A DNA stretch of 64,000 nt, from the NCBI GenBank assembly GCA_902825775.1, contig CADECF010000001.1, forward strand, positions 1-64,000, in the 5' to 3' direction. This stretch comes from an uncultured Lysobacteraceae bacterium (lineage in GTDB: Bacteria > Pseudomonadota > Gammaproteobacteria > Xanthomonadales > Xanthomonadaceae). Within the stretch, counting starts at the first letter, position 1. Every line of letters starts with the position of its first letter. Position numbers and translations under genes: made by a program. Below, piece after piece: positions 1 through 9,386 of this stretch. The notes under the pieces are model-generated. The model was not told the DNA's origin. It was given only the letters and a program-made list of their open reading frames with translations, and made no database searches.

Positions 1-92
1 ACCCGGTGGCGATGGACGAAGGCCTGCGTTTCGCGATCCGCGAAGGCGGCCGCACGGTCGGCGCCGGCGTGGTGGCCAAGATCGTCAAATAA
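1..92 (+). CDS. tuf: Elongation factor Tu, C-terminal fragment
   Basis: The first codons read in frame from base 3 give the end of EF-Tu domain 3 (MDEGLRFAIREGGRTVGAGV, then VAKIVK and a TAA at 90-92). EF-Tu brings aminoacyl-tRNA to the ribosome as a GTPase in the cytoplasm. Only 29 residues are present because the window starts inside the gene. Position just before rpsJ matches the usual str operon (rpsL-rpsG-fusA-tuf) to S10 operon order. The identification rests on the near-invariant C-terminal motif and the context. Confidence 0.97.
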   Translation, partial: PVAMDEGLRFAIREGGRTVGAGVVAKIVK

Positions 93-251
93 GCTATTTA
101 CCCGGATTAAATACGGGTAGAATTTGAAGTACCGCCGTTGCGCGCTTGGGTCGCGCACCGGCTTACCGCGAAAAGAGGTCCAGGACGGGCCTCGTGTTCG
201 CCAGACAAGGAAGAAAGTCGTGTGGCAGGCCTTCGGACAGCGGATTCGCTG

Positions 252-281
252 TTGACGGAGGCTATTCACACGCCTTATACT
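252..281 (+). promoter_or_regulatory. Candidate S10 operon promoter
   Basis: TTGACG (252-257) and TATACT (276-281) are separated by 18 bp and each matches the sigma70 consensus at 5 of 6 positions. It is the best promoter-like pair in the 347-bp tuf-rpsJ gap. A start near 288 would give a leader of about 150 nt before rpsJ. A second TAGAAT at 118-123, just after tuf, lacks a clear -35. Inference only; no transcript data. Confidence 0.6.
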
Positions 282-292
282 TTTTTGCTCTG

Positions 293-324
293 GGCGGGCC
301 GGGTGACCGGGCCGCCTAGTTTTT
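293..324 (+). terminator. Terminator-like hairpin in the S10 leader (possible attenuator)
   Basis: A 10-bp GC-rich stem with one mismatch (293-302 with 307-316, loop GTGA) is followed by TAG and TTTTT (320-324). It therefore looks like an intrinsic terminator upstream of rpsJ. In E. coli the S10 leader is the target of L4-mediated attenuation; whether this hairpin has that role, or only ends readthrough from tuf, cannot be told from sequence. The rest of 93-439 has no gene. Confidence 0.5.
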
Positions 325-439
325 CGTAAGGATACTGCCGGGTCGCAAAGTTTCATTTGTCCCGGAAAGTCTTTGATTTCATGGGGTTTCGCGCACCCAG
401 CCGCGAAACCTGTCGCTCTTTAACGAAGGAATCTCCGTC

Positions 440-751
440 ATGGCGGACCAAAAGATCCGGATTCGGCTCAAGGCGTTCGATCATCGTTTGATCGACCGTT
501 CGGCCAGCGAGATCGTCGAGACGGCTAAGCGGACCGGCGCGCAAGTGCGCGGCCCGATCCCGCTGCCGACCAAAATCGAACGCTACACCGTACTGGTGTC
601 CCCGCACGTCGACAAAGACGCGCGCGACCAGTACGAGACCCGCACGCACAAGCGCGTGCTCGACATCGTCGACCCCAACGACAAGACCGTGGACGCGCTG
701 ATGAAGCTCGAACTCGCGGCGGGCGTCGACGTGCAGATCAAGCTGACCTGA
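440..751 (+). CDS. rpsJ: 30S ribosomal protein S10
   Basis: This 103-residue protein has the usual S10 length and the conserved core [14 protein letters not shown] and C-terminus VDVQIKLT. S10 sits in the 30S head and, as NusE, also joins NusB in antitermination complexes. The start is fixed by AAGGA at 426-430, ten bases before the ATG. It is the first gene of the S10 operon, preceded by a structured leader with a terminator-like hairpin. Confidence 0.98.
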   Translation: MADQKIRIRLKAFDHRLIDRSASEIVETAKRTGAQVRGPIPLPTKIERYTVLVSPHVDKDARDQYETRTHKRVLDIVDPNDKTVDALMKLELAAGVDVQIKLT

Positions 752-761
752 GGCCGCCACT

Positions 762-1415
762 ATGACCGCGAAGAAATATTCGTTGGGCATCGTCGGCCGT
801 AAGGCCGGCATGAGCCGCATCTTCACCGAAGACGGCAAGTCCGTGCCGGTGACGTTGATCGAGGCTACTCCCAACCGCATCACCCAGATCAAGACCACCG
901 AGACCGACGGCTACAGCGCCGTGCAGGTCGCCGTGGGCGTCAAGCGCGCCGCGCTCATCAACAAGCCCGAAGCGGGTCACCTGGCCAAGGCCAAGGTCGA
1001 AGCCGGTCGTGGCCTGTGGGAGCTGCGCGTGGCCGACGACAAGATCGGCGACTTCAGCGTCGGCGGCGAGATCAAAGCCGACATCTTCGAAGTGGGCCAG
1101 ATCGTCGACGTCGAAGGGGTCACCAAGGGCAAGGGCTTCCAGGGCACGATCAAGCGCTGGAACTTCAAGATGGGCGATGCGACGCACGGTAACTCGCTGT
1201 CGCACCGTTCGCCGGGTTCGATCGGCCAGCGCCAGACGCCGGGCCGCGTTTTCCCGGGCAAGAAGATGTCCGGCCACATGGGCGCCGTGCGCCAGAGCAC
1301 GCAGAACCTCGAAGTGGTCCGGGTCGACGCCGAGCGCGGCCTGATCGCGATCAAGGGTGCGGTGCCGGGCGCGCCGGGCGGCGACGTGATCGTCCGTCCG
1401 ACGAGCAAGGCATAA
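762..1415 (+). CDS. rplC: 50S ribosomal protein L3
   Basis: The 217-residue product is L3, an early-assembly 23S rRNA-binding protein near the peptidyl transferase centre. The diagnostic loop [20 protein letters not shown] lies at about residues 152-171; in E. coli a glutamine in this loop is methylated by PrmB, and both Gln156 and Gln158 are present here. It lies 10 bp after rpsJ and 12 bp before rplD, so it belongs to the same transcript. There is no strong Shine-Dalgarno, which is common for a coupled gene. Confidence 0.98.
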   Translation: MTAKKYSLGIVGRKAGMSRIFTEDGKSVPVTLIEATPNRITQIKTTETDGYSAVQVAVGVKRAALINKPEAGHLAKAKVEAGRGLWELRVADDKIGDFSVGGEIKADIFEVGQIVDVEGVTKGKGFQGTIKRWNFKMGDATHGNSLSHRSPGSIGQRQTPGRVFPGKKMSGHMGAVRQSTQNLEVVRVDAERGLIAIKGAVPGAPGGDVIVRPTSKA

Positions 1416-1427
1416 GGAGCGACGACG

Positions 1428-2033
1428 ATGGAACTCGCTATCACCAATAGTAAAGAGAAGCTGTCGGTTTCCGACGCGATCTTCGGCCGCGAATTCAGCC
1501 ACGACCTCGTGCATCAGGTCGTCGTTGCCTATCGCAACGCCGGACGCGCCGGCACCAAGGCGCAGAAGACCCGTTCGGAAGTCAACGGCACCACGAAGAA
1601 GTCGAAGAAGCAGAAGGGCGGCGGCGCGCGTCATGGCGCGTTGACGGCTCCGATCTTCGTCGGCGGCGGCGTGACGTTCGCGGCCAAGCCGCGCAACTTC
1701 GAGCAGAAGGTCAACCGCAAGATGTACCGCGCGGCCATCTCGGCGATCCTGTCCGAGCTCAACCGCCAGGGCCGCCTGAAGGTCGTGGACGCGTTCGACG
1801 TGGATGCCACCAAGACCAGCGGCTTGGTCGAGAAGCTGAAGGGCTACGAGCTGGGCAAGCGCCCGCTGATCGTGACCGAAGACGCTTCCGAGCACCTGTA
1901 CCTGTCCGCCCGCAACCTGCCGTATGTGGAAGTGCGCGACGTGCAGGGCCTGGATCCGGTCGCCCTGGTCGGCGCCGACAGCGTGCTGATCACCGCCGAT
2001 GCGGTGAAGAAGGTCGAGGAGTGGCTGGCATGA
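1428..2033 (+). CDS. rplD: 50S ribosomal protein L4
   Basis: L4 (201 aa) has the extended Lys/Arg-rich loop at about residues 45-75 ([12 protein letters not shown], then [17 protein letters not shown]) that lines the peptide exit tunnel. In E. coli L4 also represses its own operon by transcription attenuation and translational control at the S10 leader, which makes the hairpin before rpsJ here of interest. The TGA stop overlaps the rplW ATG in an ATGA arrangement, implying translational coupling. Confidence 0.98.
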   Translation: MELAITNSKEKLSVSDAIFGREFSHDLVHQVVVAYRNAGRAGTKAQKTRSEVNGTTKKSKKQKGGGARHGALTAPIFVGGGVTFAAKPRNFEQKVNRKMYRAAISAILSELNRQGRLKVVDAFDVDATKTSGLVEKLKGYELGKRPLIVTEDASEHLYLSARNLPYVEVRDVQGLDPVALVGADSVLITADAVKKVEEWLA

Positions 2034-2329
2034 ACAACGCGAATCTCTATAACGTGATCCGCGCCCCGCGCGTGTCCGAAAAGACCGCACGGTTGCAGGA
2101 AGTTTCCAACCAATATGCGTTCGAAGTCGCCAACGACGCCACCAAGGCGGACATCAAGGCGGCGGTCGAGCAGATTTTCGACGTCAAAGTCGAGTCGGTG
2201 AACGTGGTCAACGTGAAGGGCAAGAACAAGGCCTTCCGTTTCCGCCAGGGCCGTCGCGGCGACTGGCGCAAGGCCTACGTCAAGCTGGCCGAAGGCCAGT
2301 CGATCGACGTGATGATGACCAAGGCCTGA
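2030..2329 (+). CDS. rplW: 50S ribosomal protein L23
   Basis: The 99-residue L23 has the N-terminal motif [14 protein letters not shown]23 sits at the exit-tunnel mouth and is the docking site for trigger factor and SRP. The ATG at 2030 overlaps the rplD stop by four bases and has GAGGA at 2016-2020 nine bases upstream; a GTG at 2021 would add three residues but has no spacing advantage. The overlap supports co-translation with L4. Confidence 0.96.
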   Translation: MNNANLYNVIRAPRVSEKTARLQEVSNQYAFEVANDATKADIKAAVEQIFDVKVESVNVVNVKGKNKAFRFRQGRRGDWRKAYVKLAEGQSIDVMMTKA

Positions 2330-2339
2330 GGACCGACCC

Positions 2340-3167
2340 ATGGCATTGATGACTTTTAAACCCACTTCTCCCGGCCGCCGTTCCGCGGTGCGCGTGGTCA
2401 CGCCCGATCTGCACAAGGGCGCGCCGCACGCTGCGCTGGTCGAGAAGAAGGGCAAGACGGGCGGCCGCAACCACCACGGCCGCATCACTACCCGCCACAT
2501 CGGCGGTGGCCACAAGCAGCATTACCGCATCGTCGACTTCAAGCGCGATAAGGAAGGCATTCCGGCGCGCGTGGAACGGGTCGAATACGATCCCAACCGC
2601 ACCGCGCACATCGCGCTGCTGTGCTACGTCGACGGCGAGCGCCGCTACATCATCTCGCCCAAGGGCCTGAAGGCCGGCGACCAGGTGATCGCGGGCAACG
2701 ATGCTCCGATCCGCGCCGGCAACACCCTGCCGCTGCGCAACATCCCGGTCGGCACCACGGTGCATTGCATCGAGATGAAGCCGGGCAAGGGCGCCCAGCT
2801 GGCCCGCGCCGCAGGCGCAGGCGTGCAGCTGATCGCGCGCGAGCAGGGCTACGCCACGCTGCGTCTTCGCTCCGGCGAAATGCGCCGCGTGCCGGTCGAG
2901 TGCCGCGCCACCGTCGGCGAAGTCGGCAACGACGAACACAACCTGGAAAAGCTGGGTAAGGCCGGCGCCAAGCGCTGGCGCGGCATCAAGCCGACCGTTC
3001 GCGGCGCGGCGATGAACCCGGTCGACCACCCGCACGGCGGCGGCGAAGCCAAGGCCGGACAGGGCAACCCGCATCCGGTTACGCCCTGGGGCGTCCCGAC
3101 CAAGGGTTACAAGACGCGCAAGAATAAGCGCACGCAGAAATTCATCGTGCGCGATCGTAGGAGCTAA
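2340..3167 (+). CDS. rplB: 50S ribosomal protein L2
   Basis: L2 (275 aa) is a primary 23S rRNA-binding protein needed for subunit association and peptidyl transferase activity. The C-terminal signature [18 protein letters not shown] includes the conserved histidine associated with activity (His229 in E. coli). Length and ends match the family. It follows rplW after 10 bp and precedes rpsS by 6 bp in the S10 operon. Confidence 0.98.
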   Translation: MALMTFKPTSPGRRSAVRVVTPDLHKGAPHAALVEKKGKTGGRNHHGRITTRHIGGGHKQHYRIVDFKRDKEGIPARVERVEYDPNRTAHIALLCYVDGERRYIISPKGLKAGDQVIAGNDAPIRAGNTLPLRNIPVGTTVHCIEMKPGKGAQLARAAGAGVQLIAREQGYATLRLRSGEMRRVPVECRATVGEVGNDEHNLEKLGKAGAKRWRGIKPTVRGAAMNPVDHPHGGGEAKAGQGNPHPVTPWGVPTKGYKTRKNKRTQKFIVRDRRS

Positions 3168-3173
3168 TCGGCT

Positions 3174-3452
3174 ATGGCACGTTCACTCAAGAAGGGCCCG
3201 TTCGTCGATCACCACCTCATCAAGAAGGTGGAAGTCGCGGGCAGCAACACCAAGAAGCCGATCAAGACCTGGTCGCGTCGTTCGATGATCCTGCCGGAGA
3301 TGGTGGGTTTCACCATCGCCGTGCATAACGGCAAGAACCATATCCCGGTGCTGGTCAACGAGAACATGGTCGGCCACAAGCTCGGCGAGTTCGCGCTGAC
3401 CCGCGTGTTCAAGGGTCACGGCGGCGACAAGAAAGCCGAAGCGAAGAAGTAA
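3174..3452 (+). CDS. rpsS: 30S ribosomal protein S19
   Basis: The 92-residue protein begins with the canonical [20 protein letters not shown] and carries [20 protein letters not shown] near the end. S19 forms a head complex with S13 and contacts tRNA. It is tightly packed between rplB and rplV. The C-terminal lysine-rich tail is slightly extended, as often seen in proteobacteria. Confidence 0.98.
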   Translation: MARSLKKGPFVDHHLIKKVEVAGSNTKKPIKTWSRRSMILPEMVGFTIAVHNGKNHIPVLVNENMVGHKLGEFALTRVFKGHGGDKKAEAKK

Positions 3453-3462
3453 GGAATCGATC

Positions 3463-3855
3463 ATGGACAAGGCAAAACGAGCCAAGCTCGAAGAACGCAA
3501 GCTCGCTCGCACCGAGATCAATAAGCGCACGTCTTCGTTGAAGACCGCGCGCATCTCGCCGCAGAAAGCCCGCCTGGTCGCCGACCAGGTGCGCGGCCTG
3601 CCGGCCTCGCGCGCCCTCGAGTTGCTGAAGTTCAGCGACAAGAAGGCCGCGCAGATGATCTACAAGGTGCTGTTCGCGGCGGTTTCCAACGCCGAGAACA
3701 ACGCCGGCGACGACGCCGACGAGCTCAAGGTCAAGACCATCATGGTCGACGAAGGCCCCACGCTGAAGCGCTTCATGGCGCGTGCGAAGGGCCGTGGCAC
3801 CCGCATTCTCAAGCGCACCAGCCATATCACCGTGGTCGTGGGCGAGGGCAAATAA
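3463..3855 (+). CDS. rplV: 50S ribosomal protein L22 with N-terminal extension
   Basis: The core from about residue 26 ([20 protein letters not shown]) to the C-terminal beta-hairpin ([20 protein letters not shown]) is L22, which lines the exit tunnel and is a site of macrolide resistance mutations. The protein is 130 aa, about 20 longer than the roughly 110 aa usual for L22. The extra residues form a charged [20 protein letters not shown] segment. The ATG at 3463 is well supported by AAGGA eleven bases upstream, and no better internal start is visible, so the extension appears real. Confidence 0.96.
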   Translation: MDKAKRAKLEERKLARTEINKRTSSLKTARISPQKARLVADQVRGLPASRALELLKFSDKKAAQMIYKVLFAAVSNAENNAGDDADELKVKTIMVDEGPTLKRFMARAKGRGTRILKRTSHITVVVGEGK

Positions 3856-3856
3856 G

Positions 3857-4600
3857 ATGGGTCATAAAGTTCACCCCACCGGTATCCGCCTGGGCATCGC
3901 CAAGGATTGGAACTCCAAGTGGTACGCCGGCAAGAAGGAATACGCAGGCTACCTGGCCGCCGACCTCAAGGTCCGCGAGATGCTGCGCAAGAAGCTGGCG
4001 CAGGCCGGCATCAGCAAGATCCTGATCGAGCGTCCGGCCAAGACGGCGCGCGTGACCATCCACACCGCCCGTCCGGGCGTTGTGATCGGCAAGCGCGGCG
4101 AGGACATCGAGAAGCTGCGTAAGGAAGTCAGCGACCTGATGGGCGTTCCGGCGCACATCAACGTCACCGAAGTCCGCAAGCCGGAACTCGATGCGCAGCT
4201 GGTCGCCGAGTCGATCGCGCAGCAGCTCGAGCGCCGCATCATGTTCCGCCGCGCGATGAAGCGCGCCGTCGGCAACGCGATGCGCCTGGGCGCGCTGGGC
4301 ATCAAGGTCAACGTGGCCGGCCGCTTGAACGGCGCCGAAATCGCCCGTTCGGAGTGGTACCGCGAAGGCCGCGTGCCGTTGCACACGCTGCGCGCCGACA
4401 TCGATTACGGTTTCGCCGAGGCCAAGACCACCTACGGCATCATCGGAATCAAAGTGTGGGTCTACAAGGGCGAGGTCTTCGACTTCAGCCAGGTGGGCCA
4501 GGAAAAACAAGACGATTCACCGCGTGGTGATCGTAACGATCGCAATGACCGTCCGGCACGCGCACCGCGTCCGCCGCGTGATCGCGAGGCAAGGGGCTAA
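3857..4600 (+). CDS. rpsC: 30S ribosomal protein S3
   Basis: S3 (247 aa) starts [20 protein letters not shown], which fixes the ATG at 3857, one base after the rplV stop. The KH type II domain carries the [14 protein letters not shown] loop. S3 lies at the mRNA entry channel and contributes to mRNA helicase activity with S4 and S5. The last 30 residues are a low-complexity tail rich in Arg, Asp and Pro ([18 protein letters not shown]), probably disordered. Confidence 0.98.
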   Translation: MGHKVHPTGIRLGIAKDWNSKWYAGKKEYAGYLAADLKVREMLRKKLAQAGISKILIERPAKTARVTIHTARPGVVIGKRGEDIEKLRKEVSDLMGVPAHINVTEVRKPELDAQLVAESIAQQLERRIMFRRAMKRAVGNAMRLGALGIKVNVAGRLNGAEIARSEWYREGRVPLHTLRADIDYGFAEAKTTYGIIGIKVWVYKGEVFDFSQVGQEKQDDSPRGDRNDRNDRPARAPRPPRDREARG

Positions 4601-4603
4601 GCC

Positions 4604-5017
4604 ATGTTGCAACCCAAGCGAACCAAATACCGCAAGATGCACAAGGGCCGTAACGACGGCCTGAGCTGGAACGCCAATGCCGTGAGCTTTGGCGAGTACG
4701 GCTTGAAGTCGACCGCGACCGGTCAGCTGACCTCGCGTCAGATCGAGGCTGCGCGCCGTTCCATCAGCCGTTACGTGAAGCGTGGCGGCAAGATGTGGAT
4801 CCGCGTGTTCCCCGACAAGCCGATCACCAAGAAGCCGATCGAAGTCCGCATGGGCTCCGGCAAGGGCGGTGTGGAGTTCTGGGTCGCGCAGATCCAGCCC
4901 GGCCGCATGATCTATGAAATCGAGGGTGTCGACGAAGCCACCGCACGCGAGGCGTTCCGCCTGGCCGCGGCCAAGCTTTCGGTCACCACCACTTTCGTGA
5001 CCCGGACGGTGCGCTGA
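4604..5017 (+). CDS. rplP: 50S ribosomal protein L16
   Basis: L16 (137 aa, family length) begins [19 protein letters not shown] and carries [19 protein letters not shown]. It organises the A-site region of the 50S and contacts aminoacyl-tRNA. The arginine near residue 81 in this region is hydroxylated in E. coli. The TGA at 5015-5017 overlaps the rpmC ATG by one base. Confidence 0.98.
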   Translation: MLQPKRTKYRKMHKGRNDGLSWNANAVSFGEYGLKSTATGQLTSRQIEAARRSISRYVKRGGKMWIRVFPDKPITKKPIEVRMGSGKGGVEFWVAQIQPGRMIYEIEGVDEATAREAFRLAAAKLSVTTTFVTRTVR

Positions 5018-5211
5018 TGGAACTCAAGCAATTGCGTCAGAAATCCGCTGACGAGCTCAACAAGCACCTGGTGGACCTGCAGAAGGAGCAGTTCTCGCTG
5101 CGCATGCAGAAGGCCACCGGGCAGCTCGCCAAGACCCACGACACCCGTCGCGTGCGCCGCGAGATCGCCCGCGTCAAGACCCTGCTCGGCCAGCAGTCGG
5201 CCAAGCAGTAA
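5017..5211 (+). CDS. rpmC: 50S ribosomal protein L29
   Basis: This 64-residue two-helix protein ([18 protein letters not shown], ending [14 protein letters not shown]) is L29, located near L23 at the tunnel exit. Its ATG overlaps the last base of the rplP stop, so translation is probably coupled. Length agrees with the family. Confidence 0.97.
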   Translation: MELKQLRQKSADELNKHLVDLQKEQFSLRMQKATGQLAKTHDTRRVRREIARVKTLLGQQSAKQ

Positions 5212-5217
5212 GGACCC

Positions 5218-5487
5218 ATGACCATGAACAACACTGATAAAAAGCAGCACACGGTCGAAGGCCGCGTGGTCAGCAGCAAGATGGACAAGACGGTGACGGT
5301 GCTCGTGGAGCGCCAGGTCAAGCACGCGCTGTACGGCAAGTACATCCGCCGCTCGACCAAGCTGCACGCCCACGACGCCGACAACGCCTGCAACGAGGGC
5401 GACAAGGTCCGTCTGGCCGAAATCGCGCCCATGTCCAAAACCAAAAACTGGCGCGTCGTCGAAATCATCGCCCGCGCGGCCGAATAA
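5218..5487 (+). CDS. rpsQ: 30S ribosomal protein S17
   Basis: S17 (89 aa) is an OB-fold primary 16S rRNA-binding protein. [18 protein letters not shown] and the [15 protein letters not shown] segment are characteristic. Two in-frame ATGs at 5218 and 5224 are possible starts; the first is only six bases after the rpmC stop, with AAGGA just before it, so the second (87 aa) is a real alternative. Last gene of the S10 operon in E. coli order. Confidence 0.96.
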   Translation: MTMNNTDKKQHTVEGRVVSSKMDKTVTVLVERQVKHALYGKYIRRSTKLHAHDADNACNEGDKVRLAEIAPMSKTKNWRVVEIIARAAE

Positions 5488-5501
5488 GAGGAGGCTGAAC
5501 C

Positions 5502-5870
5502 ATGATCCAGATGCAGAGCCACCTCGACGTGGCCGACAATTCAGGCGCCAAGGAAGTGATGTGCATCAAGGTGCTCGGCGGCTCCAAGCGCCGGTACGCG
5601 CACATCGGCGACATCATCAAGGTGTCGATCAAGGACGCGATACCGCGCGGCAAGGTCAAGAAGGGCGAGGTCTACGACGCCGTCGTGGTCCGCACCCGCA
5701 AGGGCGTGCGCCGCGCCGACGGATCGCTGATCCGCTTCGACGGCAACGCAGCCGTGTTGCTCAACAACAAGCATGAACCGATCGGCACCCGCATCTTCGG
5801 GCCGGTGACGCGTGAACTGCGCTCCGAGAAGTTCATGAAGATCGTCTCGCTCGCACCCGAAGTGCTCTGA
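5502..5870 (+). CDS. rplN: 50S ribosomal protein L14
   Basis: L14 (122 aa, exact family length) begins [20 protein letters not shown] and ends [11 protein letters not shown]. It forms intersubunit bridges with 16S rRNA and L19. AAGAGGAGG about 10 bases upstream gives a strong ribosome-binding site. This is the first gene of the spc operon in E. coli; here there is only a 14-bp gap from rpsQ, so transcription probably runs through. Confidence 0.98.
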   Translation: MIQMQSHLDVADNSGAKEVMCIKVLGGSKRRYAHIGDIIKVSIKDAIPRGKVKKGEVYDAVVVRTRKGVRRADGSLIRFDGNAAVLLNNKHEPIGTRIFGPVTRELRSEKFMKIVSLAPEVL

Positions 5871-5884
5871 GCGGAGGAATAGAC

Positions 5885-6199
5885 ATGAACCGAATCAAGA
5901 AAGGCGACCACGTGGTGGTCATCGCCGGCAAGGACAAAGGCAAGCGCGGCGACGTGGTGGCGGTGGCCGGCGACAAGGTCGTCGTGTCCAACGTCAACAT
6001 CGTCAAGCGCCACACCAAGCCGAATCCGCAGGCCAACCAGCCGGGCGGCGTGATCGAGCGCGAAGCGCCGATCCATGCTTCAAACGTGATGCTGTTCAAC
6101 TCTGCCAGCGGCAAGGGCGAGCGCATCAAAACCAAAATGCTGGAGGATGGACGCAAACTGCGTGTGTTCCGCTCCAGCGGTGAGGCGATCGACGCCTAA
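5885..6199 (+). CDS. rplX: 50S ribosomal protein L24
   Basis: L24 (104 aa) has the KOW motif at residues 6-24 ([19 protein letters not shown]). It is an assembly-initiator protein binding the 5' end of 23S rRNA. GGAGGA at 5873-5878 precedes the ATG. It is followed 11 bp later by rplE. Confidence 0.97.
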   Translation: MNRIKKGDHVVVIAGKDKGKRGDVVAVAGDKVVVSNVNIVKRHTKPNPQANQPGGVIEREAPIHASNVMLFNSASGKGERIKTKMLEDGRKLRVFRSSGEAIDA

Positions 6200-6210
6200 G
6201 GAATGCAGCA

Positions 6211-6750
6211 ATGACCACCCGTCTCGAAAAAATCTACAAAGAAGAAGTGATGCCGGCGCTGATGAAGCGCTTCGGTTACACCAATCCGATGCAAGTGCCG
6301 CGCATCACCAAGATCACGCTCAACATGGGCGTGGGCGAAGCCGCGGCCAACAAGAAGATCCTGGAGAACGCCGTCGCCGACATGGCCAAGATCGCCGGCC
6401 AAAAGCCGGTGACCACCAAGTCGCGCGTGTCGGTGGCCTCGTTCAAGATCCGCGACGGTTGGCCGATCGGCGCCAAAGTGACCCTGCGCCGCGCCAAGAT
6501 GTACGAGTTCCTGGACCGCCTGATCAACGTGTCGCTGCCGCGCGTGCGCGACTTCCGCGGCGTGTCCGGCCGCTCGTTCGACGGCCGCGGCAACTTCAAC
6601 ATGGGCGTGAAGGAACAGATCATCTTCCCGGAAATCGACTTCGACCAGGTCGACGCGATCCGCGGCATGGATATCGCCATCACCACCACCGCCAAAACCA
6701 ACGAAGAAGCCAAGGCGTTGCTCGAAGCCTTCCGCTTCCCGTTCCGCTAA
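6211..6750 (+). CDS. rplE: 50S ribosomal protein L5
   Basis: L5 (179 aa) carries the signature [20 protein letters not shown] at about residues 31-50 and ends [14 protein letters not shown]. It binds 5S rRNA with L18 and L25 and forms a bridge to S13 in the 30S head. Gene order rplX-rplE-rpsN is conserved. Confidence 0.98.
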   Translation: MTTRLEKIYKEEVMPALMKRFGYTNPMQVPRITKITLNMGVGEAAANKKILENAVADMAKIAGQKPVTTKSRVSVASFKIRDGWPIGAKVTLRRAKMYEFLDRLINVSLPRVRDFRGVSGRSFDGRGNFNMGVKEQIIFPEIDFDQVDAIRGMDIAITTTAKTNEEAKALLEAFRFPFR

Positions 6751-6769
6751 GCCTCGCGAGGAATCAGAA

Positions 6770-7075
6770 ATGGCAAAGACCAGCATGATCAATCGCGACG
6801 CCAAGCGCGCGAAACTGGCGAAGAAATTCGCCGCCAAACGCGCGGCGCTGAAGAAGACCGTCTCCAGCACCACCGCGTCCTATGAAGAGAAGATGGAAGC
6901 CGCTGTGAAACTGCAGAAGCTGCCGCGCGACTCCTCGCCCAGCCGCCACCGCAACCGTTGCGAGCTGTCGGGCCGTCCGCGCGGCGTGTACCGCAAGTTC
7001 GGCCTGGGCCGCAACAAGCTGCGCGAAGCCACCATGCGCGGCGACGTCCCCGGCCTGCGCAAGGCTTCCTGGTAA
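6770..7075 (+). CDS. rpsN: 30S ribosomal protein S14 (zinc-independent type)
   Basis: The 101-residue form is the long, zinc-free S14: there are no CXXC pairs, and the only cysteine is in [21 protein letters not shown]14 is a 30S head protein. Strong GAGGA precedes the ATG. It is followed by a 63-bp gap before rpsH that contains only an AT-rich stretch. Confidence 0.98.
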   Translation: MAKTSMINRDAKRAKLAKKFAAKRAALKKTVSSTTASYEEKMEAAVKLQKLPRDSSPSRHRNRCELSGRPRGVYRKFGLGRNKLREATMRGDVPGLRKASW

Positions 7076-7138
7076 TTTAGTTAATCAATCAAGCTATTCG
7101 CGAAAGCGGATATCGGTGCTACTCAAAGGTGATATTCA

Positions 7139-7537
7139 ATGAGCATGACTGATCCCATCGCCGACATGCTGGTCCGCATCAAGAATGCGGCCGCTGTAGG
7201 CAAGCAGACGGTGAAGATGCCGTCGTCCAAGACCAAGATCGCAATCGCCAACGTCCTCAAGGACGAAGGCTACATCGGCGAAACGCGCGTGACCGACCTC
7301 GGCGGCGGCAAGTCCGAGCTCGAGATCGTGCTGAAGTACTACGAAGGCCGTCCGGTCATCGAGAAGCTGCAGCGCGTGTCGCGCTCGGGCCTGCGCCACT
7401 ACCGTGGCAAGGACGCGCTTCCGAAGGTGCTGGGCGGGCTCGGCGTCGCCATCATTTCCACCTCCAAGGGCATCATGACCGACTCGCAGGCGCGCCAGCA
7501 GGGCGTCGGCGGTGAAGTCCTGTGCTTCGTGGCCTAA
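7139..7537 (+). CDS. rpsH: 30S ribosomal protein S8
   Basis: S8 (132 aa) starts [17 protein letters not shown] and ends [13 protein letters not shown], with the family signature [16 protein letters not shown]. It is a central 16S rRNA assembly protein; in E. coli it represses the spc operon by binding mRNA near rplE. An ATG at 7145 (MTDPIADML) would match the most common S8 start, so the first two residues are uncertain. Confidence 0.97.
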   Translation: MSMTDPIADMLVRIKNAAAVGKQTVKMPSSKTKIAIANVLKDEGYIGETRVTDLGGGKSELEIVLKYYEGRPVIEKLQRVSRSGLRHYRGKDALPKVLGGLGVAIISTSKGIMTDSQARQQGVGGEVLCFVA

Positions 7538-7550
7538 GGGAGTAACGAGC

Positions 7551-8078
7551 ATGTCCCGCGTAGCCAAGAAGCCGGTCGCTCTGCCTAAGGGCGTCGACCT
7601 CAACATCCAGTCCGACAGCATCAGCGTCAAGGGTGCCAAGGGCACGCTGTCCATCGCCAAGCCGGCCGGCGTCGAAGTCAAGATCGAAGACGGCAATGCG
7701 CAGGTCTCGACCGACAACGCAGAGCTGGTGCCGATGGCCGGCACCCTGCGCGCGATCCTCGCCAACATGGTGCAGGGCGTGAGCCAGGGCTTCGAGCGCA
7801 AGCTCGAGCTGGTCGGCGTGGGTTACCGCGCCGCGATGCAGGGCAAGGACCTGAACCTGTCGCTGGGTTTTTCGCATCCGGTGCTGTTCAAGACCCCCGA
7901 TGGCATCAGCATCGCCACCCCGACCCAGACCGAGATCGTGGTCAGCGGCACCGACAAGCAGCGCGTCGGCGAAGTCGCCGCCAAGATCCGCGGTTTCCGT
8001 CCGCCGGAGCCCTACAAGGGCAAGGGCGTGAAGTACGCCGGCGAGAACATCATTCGTAAGGAAGCCAAGAAAGCGTAA
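7551..8078 (+). CDS. rplF: 50S ribosomal protein L6
   Basis: L6 (175 aa) begins [20 protein letters not shown] and carries the signature [18 protein letters not shown] near the C-terminus. It binds 23S rRNA helix 97 near the factor-binding site. AAGGGAG upstream supports the ATG at 7551, thirteen bases after the rpsH stop. Confidence 0.98.
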   Translation: MSRVAKKPVALPKGVDLNIQSDSISVKGAKGTLSIAKPAGVEVKIEDGNAQVSTDNAELVPMAGTLRAILANMVQGVSQGFERKLELVGVGYRAAMQGKDLNLSLGFSHPVLFKTPDGISIATPTQTEIVVSGTDKQRVGEVAAKIRGFRPPEPYKGKGVKYAGENIIRKEAKKA

Positions 8079-8110
8079 TCAACGCTTTCAGCTTTCGAGG
8101 ACAGAAGACC

Positions 8111-8464
8111 ATGAAAAAGAAAATTGCCCGCCTGCGCCGCGCCAAGTCGACCCGTGCGCACATTCGCAACCTGGACGTGCCGCGCCTGTCGGTGCTGCGC
8201 ACCGGTCAGCACCTGTACGCGCAGCTGTTCACCGCCGACGGCGCCACCGTGATCGCTGCGGCGTCGACCACCCAGGCCGACGTGCGCGATGGCCTGAAGA
8301 ACGGCAAGAACTCCGAGGCTGCCGCCAAAGTCGGCCGCACCATCGCCGAGCGCGCCAAGGCTGCGGGCATCGAGAAGGTCGCGTTCGACCGCTCGGGCTA
8401 CCGCTACCACGGCCGCATCAAGGCGCTGGCCGATGCCGCTCGCGAAGGCGGCCTGCAGTTCTAA
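8111..8464 (+). CDS. rplR: 50S ribosomal protein L18
   Basis: L18 (117 aa) has the basic N-terminus [20 protein letters not shown] and the end [20 protein letters not shown]. It binds 5S rRNA with L5. It is separated from rpsE by 181 bp, which is long for this operon; in E. coli that gap is only a few bases. Confidence 0.98.
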   Translation: MKKKIARLRRAKSTRAHIRNLDVPRLSVLRTGQHLYAQLFTADGATVIAAASTTQADVRDGLKNGKNSEAAAKVGRTIAERAKAAGIEKVAFDRSGYRYHGRIKALADAAREGGLQF

Positions 8465-8645
8465 AGCCGGCCGTTAGAAAAACTTGAACGCGAGGGGGTT
8501 CGCCCCCACGCCTGAGTTTCGCCACCTGCCAATGCGGGCCGCATTGGACGCTACGCCGGATTGCCGACGTAACGGAACACCCGATTCACACCACAACTAC
8601 AAGCGGCCCAGCCGCAAATTTCCTTAATCGAATAGGTAAATCGAA
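8465..8645 (+). promoter_or_regulatory. Structured intercistronic region rplR-rpsE
   Basis: This 181-bp gap holds no open frame I can support. It contains two clean hairpins: GGGGG-TTCG-CCCCC at 8494-8507 and CCAATGC-GGGCC-GCATTGG at 8529-8547. Neither has a T-tract. The region ends with a purine-poor leader and a weak ribosome-binding site before rpsE. It may hold an RNA-processing or regulatory structure, or simply a degraded repeat. Confidence 0.45.
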
Positions 8646-9185
8646 ATGGCAGAGCAACGTGAACCGCGGGGTCGCGATCGCGATCGCAACCGCGAAGAAG
8701 TAGACGATGGCATGGTCGAGAAGCTGGTCGCGGTCAACCGCGTCAGCAAGACCGTCAAGGGCGGCCGCCAATTCACCTTCACTGCATTGACGGTGGTGGG
8801 CGACGGTGCCGGCAAGGTCGGTTTCGGCTACGGCAAGGCGCGCGAAGTGCCGGTCGCGATCCAGAAGTCGATGGAATACGCCCGTAAGACCATGATCAAC
8901 GTGGACCTGAACAACGGCACGTTGTGGCATGTGGTCAAGGCGCGCCACGGCGCCGCCAACGTCTTCATGCAGCCGGCTTCCGAAGGTACCGGCGTGATCG
9001 CCGGCGGTGCGATGCGCGCCGTACTCGAAGCGGTGGGCGTGAAGAACGTGCTGGCCAAGGCCGTCGGCTCGCGCAACCCGATCAACCTGGTGCGCGCCAC
9101 GCTGCGCGGCCTGACCGAAATGCACTCGCCGGCCAAAATCGCGGCCAAGCGCGGCAAGAAGGTGGAGGATCTGCACCATGGCTAA
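8646..9185 (+). CDS. rpsE: 30S ribosomal protein S5
   Basis: S5 (179 aa) carries the double-stranded RNA-binding-like domain with [20 protein letters not shown] and [20 protein letters not shown]. It contributes to decoding fidelity and mRNA helicase activity. The N-terminus has a charged extension ([20 protein letters not shown]). The TAA overlaps the first eight bases of rpmD. Confidence 0.97.
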   Translation: MAEQREPRGRDRDRNREEVDDGMVEKLVAVNRVSKTVKGGRQFTFTALTVVGDGAGKVGFGYGKAREVPVAIQKSMEYARKTMINVDLNNGTLWHVVKARHGAANVFMQPASEGTGVIAGGAMRAVLEAVGVKNVLAKAVGSRNPINLVRATLRGLTEMHSPAKIAAKRGKKVEDLHHG

Positions 9186-9381
9186 GAAAAAGGACGCCAT
9201 TCCCGGCGGCACCATCAAGGTGCGCCTGGTCAAGGGCATGCGCGGCTCGCAGGCGCGTCACCGTTTGTCGGTGAAGGCGCTGGGCCTCAACAAACTTAAC
9301 GACGTCCGCGAGCTGAAAGACAGCCCGCAGGTGCGCGGCCTGATCAACAAGGTCCATTACCTGGTGCAGGTCGAGGAGTAA
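9178..9381 (+). CDS. rpmD: 50S ribosomal protein L30
   Basis: The 67-residue protein has the L30 core [20 protein letters not shown] and ends [16 protein letters not shown]. It starts inside the end of rpsE (8-bp overlap), with GGAGG at 9164-9168 upstream. The position between S5 and L15 is the conserved one. Confidence 0.97.
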   Translation: MAKKKDAIPGGTIKVRLVKGMRGSQARHRLSVKALGLNKLNDVRELKDSPQVRGLINKVHYLVQVEE

Positions 9382-9386
9382 TTCTG

